Assembly: GCF_001540865.1 (NCBI RefSeq)
Contig: NC_033633.1
Location: 9,563,031-9,627,030 of the forward strand
Direction of reading: 5' to 3'
From: Ananas comosus
Taxonomy: Eukaryota; Streptophyta; Magnoliopsida; Poales; Bromeliaceae
DNA length: 64,000 nucleotides
This document shows, piece by piece, positions 12,761-24,420 of this stretch; the stretch's first letter is position 1, and the number at the start of each line of letters is the position of its first letter. The position numbers and the translations under genes were made by a program. The notes beneath the pieces are model-generated. The model worked only from the letters and a program-made list of their open reading frames with translations. It did not search any database and was not told the DNA's origin.

Positions 12761-12850
12761 TTGGTACTGCCCTCAGGGGCTTTGTGGAGAAGGTGGAGAG
12801 TTATGGTTGCTGTTTCATGTTAAAGGGAATTTCTCGTCAAGGTGGAGATT

Positions 12851-13212
12851 TGTTAGATATGACTCGAAATCTATTTCGGGTTTACGACTCGCCGACAGCT
12901 TCGCGGTGCGACCAAATTGGAAAATTAAATTGTGAAGGGAAAATGAATGTCTGTGGTGGGTAGCAGAGGGCTCAGGCCGTCAGGCCCGAGCCCGTAGCCC
13001 ACCACTGACATTCGCCAGGGGGTACGGGGGGCGTAATCAGAAGAACATTGTATTCCCTTTCATTTTCGATAGTGAAGTTCTCTCCTCCCTCGCCCGTGGT
13101 TTTTTCCTTGCAAAGGGTTTTCCACGTAAATCTGTGTGTTCTTTCACTTCTGCTTGTGGTTTGATAATTTTGTGTTCGTCATTTCGTTTCCATTTGTGCG
13201 TTTGTCGTAACA
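12851..13212 (+). repeat. 3' LTR of Copia element
   Basis: The partner of 8350-8711, same length, TG...CA termini, and followed by the target duplication AGTCC. Confidence 0.93.
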
Positions 13213-13471
13213 AGTCCCATTAGCCTTGTCATTCAGATCTTGAATTAAACAGCCATTCCCAGACCAGGCTCGACCAAGACTCATTTTACACTCCCAGCAA
13301 ATGATTGGTTCAAAGGGATCATCTATCTTAGAACTAATTTAGCCCTAGCATGTTTAATTCTCCTAACCTCTTCGACCTAGCTATCGCTCAAAATGCTATA
13401 AAAGATTTAAAAGATTTGGTCGTATTATATTTTATATATAAAACTACTCCAAATCCTGAGGGCATCGTAAT
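13213..13471 (-). mobile_element. TRIM array, second piece, between Copia and solo LTR
   Basis: Holds TRIM internal sequence (GACCAAGACTCATTTTACAC) and most of one TRIM LTR (AGCATGTTTAATTCTCC, CTAGCTATCGCTCAAAATGC, CTCCAAATCCTGAGGGCATCG in short words). The LTR is cut off by the solo LTR at 13472 and resumes with ATTCCCTATC after 17565. Confidence 0.75.
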
Positions 13472-16400
13472 TGTCACGCCTCGGGGTCCCATTTTGATAT
13501 AAATTCAATGCGGAAGTGCCAAATTTTTCTTTTTTGAAAAACTTGACCCCTACGGTATGCCAGATCCGCCACAAATATAGGGAGTTTACTGTTCACATGG
13601 ACAAAGTCTTTTCTATATTTGCACGGCGTCGCATAAATACAAGATACACATTACAAGATACAACCACCATATGTGAACATCCATATATTCATACACAATT
13701 CACATTCACATTCACATTCACATCTATCTGTTTAAAATATTTCCTACCCGGAAACTCATTTTGAAACACTAAGTCATGAAAACCAAGAAAAATCTTTTAA
13801 AAACCGTTTCCCACACGGAAACCCTTTTTCTTTAAAAGCGCATTACCACGAGGGGTAGAAAACTATTTTCATTTTGCAAGAATCCATAAATCTTTTATCC
13901 ACGAAATTCCAATTATTCAATTAACATGAAATACTGAACCATAATTACTTTCTAAGTCATTATTTAAAAGAAACCGAGTTTAAGAGTTTAACCAAATAAC
14001 GGGACGGTAGCTCTACCGATCGCTAAGTGCGCTCCTTACGAACTGTCCGACTAGGACCCGCGATGTCACCTGAAAGGGGGTAGGGGGTGAGAACATGTAC
14101 ACATGTCTGCACTCCCAATGGGCACCACAAGCCGATAAGGGCAAAGGTACTCACTAGTAACGAAAGATAACAACAAATATAGATAATGGTAATACAGTAG
14201 CAATGATAAATAAGGAAAACGATTTGTATATATGAAACAGTATCGCTACTGCATGTATGCATCAACCGGACAACAAGTCCAAAAATACCCAATAAAAAAC
14301 ATGCCATATTGGTCCGCATACCTCAGGCCTGTGCCACAACTGCTCAAATCTGTAAATGATCTCAGCATAAGCTCTTGAGTCTGAAAGCATATAACCCCTC
14401 TTGGGCTCACGGACTGGCACTCCCAACCAGTTTTTCGGAAAAGAACACTCTCTTGTGGTGGATCAGACCGCTGGTGTTCGTGAAATGCGTACGAGCAGTG
14501 GCGATCGATGCCGATATGCTGAATAGCCAAATATCGGTAACTAGCCGACAATCCAACCCCTCAGGGTATACTAACCGCGTAGGTCACCAAGTAGTCCAAC
14601 CGACCAAGTAGATCACAATAACGGATGCAGTGAATCGACCGAATAGGTCACAGTACGAGATACAAGAACCGACTTGCTAGGTCATAGCCAAACATTGGCA
14701 ACTAGCCGACAATCCAACCCCTCAGGGTATACTGACCGTGTAGGTCACCAAGTAGTCCAACCGACCAAATAGATCACAATAACAGATGCAGTGAATCGAC
14801 CGAATAGGTCACAGTATGATACAAGAACCGACCGACTAAGTCACGAATCTCACATGTAATCATAAACCTGCTCTACTTCTACTCATGATGCTAGATATGA
14901 AAACAACTAAGTAGAGTGTAAAAGGAGTAACGAAGGTGTTAGGCTCAACACAATATATAAATGCAAGGTAAAAGTAGGAGAAGGGTAGAAAGAATGTCAC
15001 CGAGCGTGCACCACTGTACCGACTTCAGGTCAAAGTATCCACCTGTACGTATACGCCACTAGTCTCCCGACTGTGGAAGTAGTATCAACCGGACCTACGA
15101 AGGGTCCACCGGGTTAGAATCCAACCCACGAATACAAGTCACAACATCACAATCCCCTACATGAAAACCCACGGGAATCGGTTTCCAAAACCGACTGCCA
15201 TAACACGTCGGAAGTCTCGAAAATCGCACCAGGACTCCGCCGGGGCCCACGAACAGTCTCGGAACTCACCGACTCATGCAACGAGTCACCTGCTACCACT
15301 AAACACAATTATTCGTGCGACTTGGCAGCAAACACACCACCTCACATCGAAACGATTATCGTCGGATAATCGTTCCGATACGGGTTCCCGGAAGTGTCAA
15401 ATTCGACACCGGAACCCACCGTCGCTCACCCATCGTTTCTGAACCCTCGAAATGACGTAAGTGACCAACCAACAAGGCTCAACACTACACAATATACCAT
15501 GAGGCACCGTTAGAAGAATTCCAAACCGAAATCGCGTTCCGTTGACGAATTTCGCCGAAAAACGCACCAAAAATCCACATCCGATTTTCGAAAAGGCCTG
15601 GGGCCTTGGACAACCAGTCCAGAGGTCACCCATTGCCCGCACACGCTGCCAACAGCAATCACAAAACATACAATTGCATAAAAGCCCCTGCGACAACATG
15701 AAATCACATCATTTTATGTGATTTTTGGGGTTTTACGGCCTAACAGTGCAAACCGAGAACTATCTAGCCTGCCCGAGACACCTGCTGACGGGTCTTGATG
15801 TGCCAAAGGCCGTGCTCACACTTCAGAGCATGGCTGGCCACTGGCAAGCGCAAGAGCGACAAGAAGTTCAGCGAAATAGCACGCACAGTGCCTAAATCGC
15901 TCTTAGCACGCAAACCGGGGCTTCGTGGTCCCCAACGAAGGTGAGAAAGATGTTAAGCACGGATCAAGAATCATTGTGCTCACTTTCAGGAGTGTTGGGG
16001 TGCCCTCGGATCGCCGAAAAAGCATCCGGAACCCCAAAACAGTGCACAGAAATAGTAATTACAACTTACTGGAGCCTTTGGGAGCAGACAATGGCCGACG
16101 GCGACCGGACAGTGGGTGGGCCAGTCGGCGAAAGTTGCGGCTGGTAAGAGGGGGCCCGGGCACGTGCTGGCCAGTGGCTAGAGGCGGCCGGTGGCTCGAT
16201 GGAGCGGCACGAGCCCGTGCGGCTCGGCTCTGACACAAGGGGTAATGGCTACCGGGCGGCGGTTGGGGGAGCGCCGGGGTCACGGCGATCGATCGCCGGA
16301 GGCTGAGGAAGGGCGACACGGTTGAACGTGGGTGGCGGTGGCGGCGCGCGGGTTGGAAAAATAGCTTGGCCTCGTCCTGAGCTCGCGCTGGGCGGCCGCA

Positions 16401-17560
16401 GGGAGCAGTGCGGCGGCCGGCAACCCGCGGGGATGGCAGGGATGGCCCGCAGGAGGTCGTCGGCGGCTAGAGGGAGGTAGGGCAGCCTGCCCTGATGCAG
16501 CAACAGCTTGTGGCCGCGAGCTGACTCAGGCTCGGCCCGAGCTAGTTGCGGTTGGCCGCAGGGAGCCCAGGCGGCGCCAGCGGCGCACGCAGATGGCGGG
16601 GAACGGCAAAGGCAACGCCAAAGGTAAGGTCTCGACCGAGAAAGGGGCTTCGACCTGTGTGGCCGACTTCCCGAGATCAAAGACCGAGGAAGGTGGCGGT
16701 TAGGTGGAGAAAATGATGGAGGAGAGGCCAAGGCTAGCTTTTTCGGCGGCCAGGGACGCTCGTCGGTGGCCGGGGTGCTCGCACGGCTTGGGCAGGGACC
16801 TGCTGATGACGGCTAGGGCGTAGCTGGGGAGCTGGGTTGGCTAGATCTAGGGTTTTGTGCAAAGAAACCCTAGTTGCACATTATACACCTATTGCGCAAA
16901 TTGCGAAACAGTCCCCCAAAGCTGAATATTTTCAGCTGAATCCTTGACAGCGCGTGTATTTTGCACACAAGCACCGCGATGTTCGAAATCACACAAAACG
17001 GTACATAAAATATTATGCTTTTCACAGATTTTTCTGTTTTGCCAATTTTGATCCCTCATTGAACTTTTTGTGATTTCGGAAGATCCGTCCGTTGGATTTC
17101 CAATCGGATCATGCCAACGCGTTCAGCACGACTAGGGCATCGAATCTACATTTTTGTTTTATCCAATATTATCACCGATTCACGACGAAACTCATTCTCT
17201 CTCCAAAAGGCAAAACTACGCACAAATACATAGAATACATGTATCTACAGTTTTCTCGAAAATCGTGAGTTAGATCTGAAATCCGTTAGTGCCAATAGTT
17301 CCAGAATAGTCAGAACATTTAGACCGAGCTATTGGATCACTATGAACGGAGTCCGATATGCGCCAGAAGCCATCTCTACTCGTTGGCCTTTCCGGAAACA
17401 TGGGTTACTATTCACTTTAAGTGAAAAGTAAAGATTGCGTAAAATCTCCATTCTAACTCATTTTGTCTTGAAACTTGATGAGTGTTTTTGTAATTAAAAT
17501 ACACACAAAAATATCGTCAATAGAGAATTTAGCTACACTGCCAAAATCTTAGTCCTTACA
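13472..17560. mobile_element. 4.1-kb solo LTR with perfect target duplication
   Basis: Begins TGTCACGCCTCGGGGTCCC and ends AATCTTAGTCCTTACA. It is flanked on both sides by GTAAT (13467-13471 and 17561-17565), so the insertion boundaries are secure. No primer-binding site, polypurine tract or polyprotein remains. This fits recombination between two LTRs of a long-LTR element, most plausibly a chromovirus of the Del/Tekay kind (inference from length only). The GC-rich part at 15900-16800 gives several open frames in both strands with no recognisable protein; I treat them as chance. A diverged relative lies inverted at about 44.4-47.45 kb. Confidence 0.85.
14529..14850. repeat. Tandem duplication, unit about 162 bp, in the solo LTR
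   Basis: The block starting AAATATCGGTAACTAGCCGA at 14529 recurs as AAACATTGGCAACTAGCCGA at 14691. The two share CAACCCCTCAGGGTATACT, GTAGTCCAACCGACCAA and GCAGTGAATCGACCGAATAG in the same order. Several shorter phrases of the type CCGACC.A.TAGGTCAC recur within each unit. Confidence 0.85.
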
Positions 17561-17805
17561 GTAATATTCCCTATCTAAGTCCTAACGTCCTCTGAAGCTC
17601 GAGTATAGTCACAAGCACTTGATAATGTGAGACTGGTCTCGCTAGCTATGTCATTTAAATCCTATCTCGCTAGCCTTCTGACTCAATCGAGACCCAACTC
17701 GCACTTGCAATAGATAAATTGGCTTCGATACTAACTATGACACCTTGCTTCCTAGGAGTCATCCATGCTAAAACTACTTTAGTCCTAGCATGCTTAAACC
17801 TCTTA
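17561..17805 (-). mobile_element. TRIM array, third piece, up to the Tourist-like MITE
   Basis: Resumes the TRIM LTR end and internal region after the solo LTR. A second TRIM LTR starts near 17736 (TATGACACC) and runs to CATGCTTAAACCTCTTA, where the MITE interrupts it. Confidence 0.75.
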
Positions 17806-18422
17806 GGGCTTGTTTAGTTCAAGAGTGGAATTGGAATGAATAATGGAATGGGAATGAATTGGAATGGCAATTGGATTGCCCCACTCCCCCAACACGTTTG
17901 GTTTATTTTTGGATTGGAAATCGGAATGAATTATTCCTATTTCACTATTTGGTTGATACAAAGTAAAAAGATAATAGAATAATATAATACTAATTTTACT
18001 TTTAAATATAATTTTATAAAACTATCTAAAATTTATTAAAAAAATTAATACTACCCTCAAGTTAGAGCTATGCCAAAAGAAATTGAATTTATTTTAAAAA
18101 ATTTTATGCAAGAAATTACGAAAAAAATGCCATTTTTTTTAATGATGAGAAAAGAAAGAAAAGATCGGTATAAGGAGAGAAAGGATGGATAAAATAGAGA
18201 AATGTTGGGCTGGGCTTGAGGAAGAGGTGAGTGGTCTCCAAACCCGGATTGAAACTTTAATCCGGACTTGGAGACCGGAATCAATTTGTAAGCTAATGGA
18301 CCATTCCCATTCCGATCCGGAATGGGAGTCTCAAACCGATTCCTGTGAACCAAACAAAATTAGCAGGATTTGATCAAACCGATTCCCATTCCGAATCCAA
18401 AATGTACGAACCAAACATGTGC
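17806..18422. mobile_element. Tourist-like (PIF/Harbinger) MITE with TTA duplication
   Basis: 617 bases. The left end GGGCTTGTTTAGTTC and the right end (reverse complement GCACATGTTTGGTTC) are inverted repeats, and TTA flanks both sides (17803-17805 and 18423-18425), as expected for PIF/Harbinger. The sub-terminal words GGAATGGGAATGAATTGG and CCGATTCCCATTCC also pair. Non-coding. It sits inside a TRIM LTR. Confidence 0.85.
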
Positions 18423-18776
18423 TTACTTTCTTGGGCCTAACCATCGCCTAAAATTTTATAGCTAGGTTTAGATATTTAACTTGTTGTTCAGACCCTAACT
18501 TAGCTTATCATTTCAAACTCTAGCTTAACTTGTCATTTAGAACTTGATTCAGTCGAGACTCATCTCACACTTCCGGCCAGTGATTGGCTCTGATGCCAAT
18601 TGCGACATGCCTACTTCTCAGGAGATCACATATAATGAAACTTTTCTGGTCGTAACATGCTTAACCCTCTTAACCTCTTGGACCTAACCATCACCCAAAA
18701 TGCTATAGTCAGATTTAGATATTTAATTCTATTATACCGTATATATAAAATTATTTCAAATTCTAGGTGTCTCACA
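18423..18776 (-). mobile_element. TRIM array, rightmost piece with a complete LTR (18601-18776)
   Basis: The remainder of an interrupted LTR (GGGCCTAACCATCGCC), internal sequence with the minus-strand primer-binding word TTGGCATCAGAGCC (plus strand GGCTCTGATGCCAA, 18586-18599), then a 176-bp LTR ending TAGGTGTCTCACA. The length matches the TRIM LTRs at 34011-34176 and in the backwards segment at 51.4 and 51.8 kb. Confidence 0.8.
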
Positions 18777-18985
18777 ACTTCTTAGAGCTTTACATTATTT
18801 TAAATGTAGTTTGATAGTTTTTTATTTGAACTTTGAGTTATATTACTATACTTTTATTTCAAATTTATATTTTCATAGTTTATTTTCACTACTTCCATTT
18901 AAATTGTTTTGCATATACACAATGAAAGAAAGTTGTTTTAAATGATATAACCTATATCAGACGTTGCAAATTATATAGTAACTAG

Positions 18986-19593
18986 TAGGGGTGGCAATCC
19001 AGCTCGCTATTCGCGAGCCAGCTCGTGTTCGGCTCGAAATGAGCTCGAGATCGAATCGCTCTCTCAGTTAGCTAGGTGTGAAACGATCGAACACAGAGCG
19101 ATTCTGTCGCTCTTGTTCCTCTCCGTTTATTAAATGAACCGATACAGCGTAGCTGCTTGTTAAAGTATCGAGCACGCAAAAATTCAGCTTCGTTTTCGGC
19201 GTTGATTAACGGAGCTGAACAACGAGCTGGCTCGACGAGCTAGCCAACGAACAGTAAATTAAAAAAAATTAGATTAAATATATGTAAAACAATAATTTTA
19301 AAATTTATCCATTAACTTTATCTAAATAGTTGAAACTTACATATAAATAAGTCTTTTTATAATTAACTCGCATTTAATTTATATTTGCTAAAATTTAAAT
19401 AATAAAAATATATATATATATAATTATTTATTATATATATAAAATATAAATTAAATAAATTTATAAATATAAAATATATGTATTCGAGCTGTTATCGAGC
19501 CGAACAGAGTGAACTGACCCCAGCTCGTGTTCGGCTCGTTTATTAAATGACTAAAAAATTCAGCTCGTGTTCGCTGCGTTTACTAAACAAGCG
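18986..19593 (+). mobile_element. hAT-type element, left arm, running into a gap
   Basis: Starts TAGGGGTGGCAATCC and is filled with GAGCTCG/CGGCTCG words, as in the arms at 24710 and 23.1-23.7 kb. The eight bases before it are GTAACTAG. The arm ends at the N run, so no right terminus or duplication can be shown. The end at 23700 is followed by a different word (GGTGACGA) and is not its partner. Confidence 0.65.
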
Positions 19594-19648
19594 NNNNNNN
19601 NNNNNNNNNNNNNNNNNNNNNNNNNNNNNNNNNNNNNNNNNNNNNNNN
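19594..19648. other. Assembly gap, 55 N
   Basis: A run of N between an hAT arm and G-rich MULE terminal sequence. Confidence 0.99.
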
Positions 19649-19930
19649 GCCGATGGGGCGGGGAGGCGTGGAGGGGAGGGGGTACCGCGAGGGGGGTGGA
19701 GGGAGGCGCGGGCCGAGGAGGGTACCCGACGGGCGGTGAGGGGGGTACCCGCAAGTGGGCGAGGGAGCGGGGGAAGGGAGGGTACCCGCGCAGGGAGCGA
19801 GGTGAGGCGGCGGGGGGAGGGGCGACTAAACGCCGCGAAGGTGTGGGAGGGTGAGCGCTGGAGGAGGCGGGGCCTCCCGCCGGAGTGGTCAAGAGGGAGG
19901 CTCCCGTGCGATGGTGGAGGGCAGGCGCGG
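19649..19930. repeat. G-rich minisatellite-like sequence, probable MULE terminus fragment
   Basis: Repeats built on GGGGAGGG, GGAGGCGCGGG and GGTACCCGCG, the same words as the outer right MULE terminus at 31.9-32.25 kb and on the same strand. An intact left terminus should be C-rich here, so this piece is either inverted or from another copy. The neighbouring 19931-20417 is GC-rich with many open frames but no recognisable protein. Confidence 0.6.
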
Positions 19931-20417
19931 GGGCGAGCGGGGCCCATACCGCGTGAGTGGGCACGTGGGCGGCAGGACGGTGAGCCGCAGGCAGAAGCGG
20001 GCTAACCCGCACGAGCGGAGAGTGAGGTCGGCGCCAAGAGCGAGGCCGCACCACCCGCGCCGCCCCGGCCACGCCCACCCCGACCCCGCACTCCCGCCCG
20101 GTGGTGGTGGATCTGAACTTCCCGCCGCGAGGGACATGAAAGGGCAGATACGCCCAGCGCGTGCCAGGCAGCAAGCGACTGCACTGCAGCATGCCCCAGA
20201 TGCCACCGCCTCCTGCCTTGGCCGCGCCGCAAAACGGTGCCCACACATAAAAAACAAGAAAGGGCCCACACCTCGGAGGGCCACCCCACTGCCTCTCAAT
20301 GACCTGGTCGGTTACAGCCCTTCCTCTCCCCTCATCCGACTCAATGCCCCCCCCGCATCTCAACCAAGCCAACCTCTCCCCGCTAAGTATTAAGCTACGC
20401 CCCATGCATCCTCTCTA

Positions 20418-20921
20418 TCTCCCCCGCGGGTAGCCCCCCTACCCCGGCGGCAGGCACCCCACCCCCCACCATCCCCCGGGTTCCGGGTCAGCGGCACCCT
20501 CCCTCCCCGCCAGCACACGGCGGTGACCATGCGGGCAGCGTACCCCCCCTACACGGCGGCGAGCGTGCGGGTCAGCCCCTTCCCCGGCAGCAGCGCACGT
20601 GCGAGTCCCTTTTTGGACGTGTGGGCAGCCCCCTTCACCAACCCAAAACAAAAAAATTACTCTCCACTGTTAGTAATGTTTTCTTTTTGGTTATTTTTTT
20701 TTCATACTAAATTTTTTTCTTATCATGTTTTTATATATATATGGATATGAACAGCATGTTTTAGATTGCATGTCAAGAAAATTATGCAGAAAATAAATCC
20801 TAGGATGACAATGAAAAAATTAGGGTAATGTTTGATAGAATTAGAATAATTAGACATAGTATCAATTACACATATGTGAGACATCTTCTTAAAAATTTAG
20901 TTTGCTGTAATATCTTTATTT
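20418..20921 (+). repeat. MULE left terminal inverted repeat
   Basis: About 500 bases that reappear in reverse complement at 31389-31905. Matching words include GTAGCCCCCCTACCCCGGCG, CCCCCGGGTTCCGGGTCAGC, TTAGTAATGTTTTCTTTTTG and CAATGAAAAAATTAGGG. The outer part is C-rich and the inner part AT-rich. Such long termini next to a FAR1-type transposase are typical of Mutator-like elements. Confidence 0.85.
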
Positions 20922-20961
20922 CATTTTTTGTTTATCTATTTGTTGCATAGATCTATTACGG

Positions 20962-23082
20962 ATGGATATTACAAATTCTAATAATCCTACTTGTGATGGG
21001 AATGGTCGCTCTCGAGTGGCTTCATCAAGTTTCTAAGTTGACGAGGGTGTAATTGGAAGTTCAACTTTAATGATTTTAAATACTCTTGAAGCAAGTGATC
21101 ATACCTCTGAGAAGGAGCCAATTAATCAACTAGATGAAGAAAATTTGAATCAACAAGTGGTCAAATAGAAATAGGCAATGACGAGCCATATGTTGGTCAA
21201 ATCTTTTCTTCTGTTGATGAAGCAAAGAGGTTCTATAATGTATATGCCTTCAAGACAAGATTTAGCATAAGAAAGGCGACCCACTATAAAGCAAAGAGGC
21301 TTGGTGGTTTGGTTACATCAACCACATACACATGCTCCAAAGAAGGACATGCAAAACCTCCAACTCAAAAGAAAGAAACAGAAATTGTTTTTGAAACAAA
21401 TAGAACTCCTCAGAAAGAGTTTCCAAATCGGCGAACAAGTTGTAAGGCACTTATGAGATTAAGAATGATCGAGGATGGAAAATGGATAGTTATTACATTT
21501 CACGAGGATCACAACCACGAATGATTGTAAGCCCTTCTAAAATTCGTTATTTTCGATCACACCGCTCCATTACCAATGAGCAAAAGGAAGTAATAAATAT
21601 GTTAAGCGAACAAAATATTTTCACATCTCAAATAATGTCTTTTATGATGGCACGAGAGGGAGGAATGCAAAATATCCATTTTACAAGAAAGGACTTAAGT
21701 AATACAATCGTCGAAAAGAATAGAAGTCTTAACGGCATTGATGTTACAAGTGTTCTAAACTAATTTTGAGAGCTTCAACTATCGGATCCATCATTTTTTT
21801 ATGCTATAGATGTGGACGAGGAGCACACAACACGAAATTTATTTTGGGTTGACAAGAGGTCGAGAATGGCATACCAATACTTTTCGAATGTGGTGACTTT
21901 TGACACAACATATATGACTAACAAATATAGTATGCCATTTGCACCATTTATTAGAGTTAATCATCACAAACAATCTATTTTTTTTTGTTGTGCCTTACTT
22001 AGAGATGAGACTGCTAATACTTTTTGTTGGCTATTTAAAACTTGGTTGAAAGCAATGTTTGATCGGCATCCAGGAGCAGTTATTACAGATCAGGACCCTG
22101 CTATGAGAAAAGCGATTGAACAGATTTTTCCAAATACAATTCATAGATGTTGTCAGTGGCATATAATGAGAAAGGCACGAGAGCACTTGGGAGTATTATA
22201 TTCCTCGAAGATAGGGTTTAAAGATGAGCTGCAGCTGTGCATAAATGATAGCTTGACTATTGAAGAATTTGAAAGTCGGTGGGAATCTATGCTTCGAAAG
22301 TACAATTTGCATGATATTAATTATCTTCAAGTGCTATGGAAGAACCGTCATCAATGGGCACCTGTTTACTTTCGGGATATATTTTTTGCTAATATGTCTA
22401 CTTCCCAACGAAGCGAAGGTATGAATGCTTTGTTGAAAATTCTGTTAGACTCCCACACATCAATATATAAGTTTGTAATACAATTTGAAAAAATTGTGGC
22501 AAGTCGATATGAAAATGAAAATTTACAAGAGTTCAAAATGAAGGATGGACAAGCTTCTTTGTGGACATTCAATCCTATTGAAGAACAAGCTCGCGATGTA
22601 TATACGAAGAATGTTTTTATGGATTTTAGGGATCAATTGAAGGCTTCTACTGGTTATAGAATAACGCAAATGGAAAATAACACATATAAGGTTTGTACTA
22701 TACAAAATCCTTCGAAACCTTATCAACATATGCACTCATATGTGGTATCCGTACATGAAGATAACGAGAAAGTGTCTTGCAACTGTAAGATGTTTAATTA
22801 TGCTGGCATTTTATGTGCTCATGCTCTCACAGTGATGCATTTTGTTGGCATCCATCACATTCCTCAAAACTATATAATGAAAAGATGGACAAAAGAAGCA
22901 AAAAGTGGTATACCAAGCGACAAAACTAGAAACGTAGAAATTGTTTACTCATCAAGTGGAAGAGCACAGTGGCATGAATCACTTAGTTTAATATATCGAA
23001 AATTCATGAATGAAGGTACGAAGAACTTGAAGGCATATGAAGTGGCAAAAAAGGATATGGAATTGATTCTTAGCAAACTTAT
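20962..23082 (+). pseudogene. FAR1/MULE transposase, copy 1, broken
   Basis: Starts MDITNSNNPTCDG after an acceptor-like TTGCATAG. A stop near 21034 and a frame change near 21165 follow. The FAR1 DNA-binding domain begins at EPYVGQIFSSVDEAKRFY and ends with FHEDHNHE. The frame then shifts near 21520 and meets TAA (21761-21763) and TGA (21767-21769). From there a long open stretch holds the MULE transposase core, with FDTTYMTNKY and VITDQDPAMRKAI carrying the first two catalytic Asp positions, then RCCQWHIMRKAREHLG. A SWIM zinc finger follows (CNCKMFNYAGILCAH). The copy stops abruptly in ELILSKL, where copy 2 continues for over 50 more codons. It is non-functional as written. FAR1-type proteins act in the nucleus, as transposases or domesticated regulators. 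Confidence 0.88.
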
Positions 23083-23165
23083 ATATATATAATATATATA
23101 GTATATATATATAATAATATATATATTAATAATATATATAGTATATATATTAATAATATATAATT
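23083..23165. repeat. TA-rich tract at a copy-1 breakpoint
   Basis: An imperfect (TA)n stretch directly after the truncated transposase. It may be genuine hAT interior or a false join made through low-complexity sequence. Confidence 0.7.
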
Positions 23166-23700
23166 TGCTAAATTATATTGCTTAATTTAATTGGGCCATT
23201 TTATTGTTGCCATAAAATAAACCCAACAGACAACGCGTTCGCAATTGAGCCAAATCCTAATTGACATAAACCAGCTCTCTCTTTCGGACTTCATGTTGAG
23301 AACCATAACCCTAAACAGATAATAAATTCACAATTCCCACCAATCTCTAATTTTTTTTTCGCTCTTCTTCTCTCTCTCTGACCGCTCAACCGCAGTCAGG
23401 CGCAGTCACCCTAACTCACATTGTCTTACAATTATTTGTATTTTGAAACTATTGAACATATTGCGCATCAATATAGGTAATTGTCTATAAAAATTAAACA
23501 TTGTTATATAATGTCCAAGACATTTCAATCGACTCGTTTAGACAGGCTCGAGACTCGCTCGACTCAAAATTAGGCTCGCTCACGCTCGGCTCGAATTAAT
23601 TTCAAAGCCGAGCTTTGAGCCTAGATTTAGGCTCGAAATTAAATTTCAAGCCGAATTGAGCTGACATAACTCGCATCGGCTCGGCTCGTTTCCACCCCTA
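23166..23700 (+). mobile_element. hAT-type element, right arm, correctly written
   Basis: Ends GTTTCCACCCCTA at 23700, the inverted partner of TAGGG.TGG.AAAC. The interior has CGGCTCG/GAGCCTA words and, further in, AATTTAATTGGGCC. It lies inside a Copia gag fragment: the gag frame continues directly after 23700 on the minus strand. A close copy is at 28298-28830, but spelled backwards. Confidence 0.75.
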
Positions 23701-24161
23701 GGTGACGAGTACGTCTGTCAGCATTATTCCACTCTTTGAGTTTCTTCTCATCAGCAGGAGGGCTAGTGTCATTAATATGATCTGTTAAGTCTAGGGCATC
23801 AAGTAAAAGTTTTACAGACACCGACCACTCCCGGTAATTAGAACCAGATAATTTGACATCTAGTTGTGGAAATTGATTGGTAGAAAATGTCATAACTTAA
23901 ATAAATAAAGAGAAGAGATAGAATGGACAAATCTGAAGAAGTGGCTTGCTAGAGACTCCTAGCAACTTGGTCAGACGTACGTCGAGATATGATGCGCAGC
24001 CACACAGACGTGATGATGACGATCGCAGCCCCAGTTAACCACTAGAACAGGATCGTGTCGTCCTCGGATGTGGTGCTGATCTGGACGAACAATTCGCCTT
24101 CTGAGGAGATAAGCAAAAAGTCGTCGAAAGAGAATAAAACCCTAGAAGGTCTCTGATACCA
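23701..24161 (-). pseudogene. Copia element 2, gag start and leader, truncated
   Basis: On the minus strand a gag frame starts at 23893 with MTFSTNQFPQLDVKLSG and continues SNYREWSVSVKLLLDA to the hAT junction at 23700. Upstream lies the untranslated leader and the primer-binding word TGGTATCAGAG (plus strand CTCTGATACCA, 24151-24161). Most of the element is missing here. The first part, 23859-24161, repeats at 26927-27232. Confidence 0.8.
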
Positions 24162-24325
24162 TGAAACAAGAGATTTGAGAAATTTTCTGTATATTATTCA
24201 TCTAAATCCATTCTCTTATACAGAGAGAGGAAAAGCTTTACATGGAAGTACAGGATTATATCCTGTTATACAAAGATATAAATAATACTATCCTAATAAG
24301 AAAGTAATATATATAACATAAATGG

Positions 24326-24374
<49 letters not shown>

Positions 24375-24420
24375 GGTAACATTTATAATAAATATATGGT
24401 ATGTAATATATATGGTAACA
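24162..24420 (-). repeat. Copia element 2, 5' LTR
   Basis: 259 bases, minus strand TGTTACC...CTTGTTTCA, next to the primer-binding word. It contains a (TA)n tract at about 24330-24366. Immediately beyond it (24421) the transposase copy 2 sequence begins. The partner copy is at 27233-27480. Confidence 0.85.

Larger units (their letters stand above)
8350..13212 (+). mobile_element. Ty1/Copia LTR retrotransposon, complete but coding-dead
   Basis: 4863 bases with two 362-bp LTRs flanked by AGTCT (8345-8349) and AGTCC (13213-13217), a 5-bp target duplication with one mismatch. The primer-binding site TGGTATCAAAGACC (8715-8728) follows the 5' LTR and fits initiator methionine tRNA. A purine-rich tract (AAGGTGGAGATT) precedes the 3' LTR. 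One gag-pol frame fills the interior and is cut by three stop codons. It inserted into a TRIM, whose halves lie on either side. Confidence 0.95.

Noticed and set aside
15925..16731. Several overlapping open frames in the GC-rich part of the solo LTR
   Set aside because: Open on both strands and in several frames because of base composition, without recognisable domains, and inside a solo LTR with firm boundaries.
19560..20405. 281-codon minus-strand frame across the gap and others overlapping it
   Set aside because: It runs through N, is Pro/Ala/Arg-rich and lies in G-rich MULE terminus sequence. Composition explains it.
18986..23700. One 4.7-kb hAT element from the left end at 18986 to the right end at 23700
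   Set aside because: The flanking words differ (GTAACTAG versus GGTGACGA) and the span crosses MULE termini and a gap, so the ends belong to different copies.
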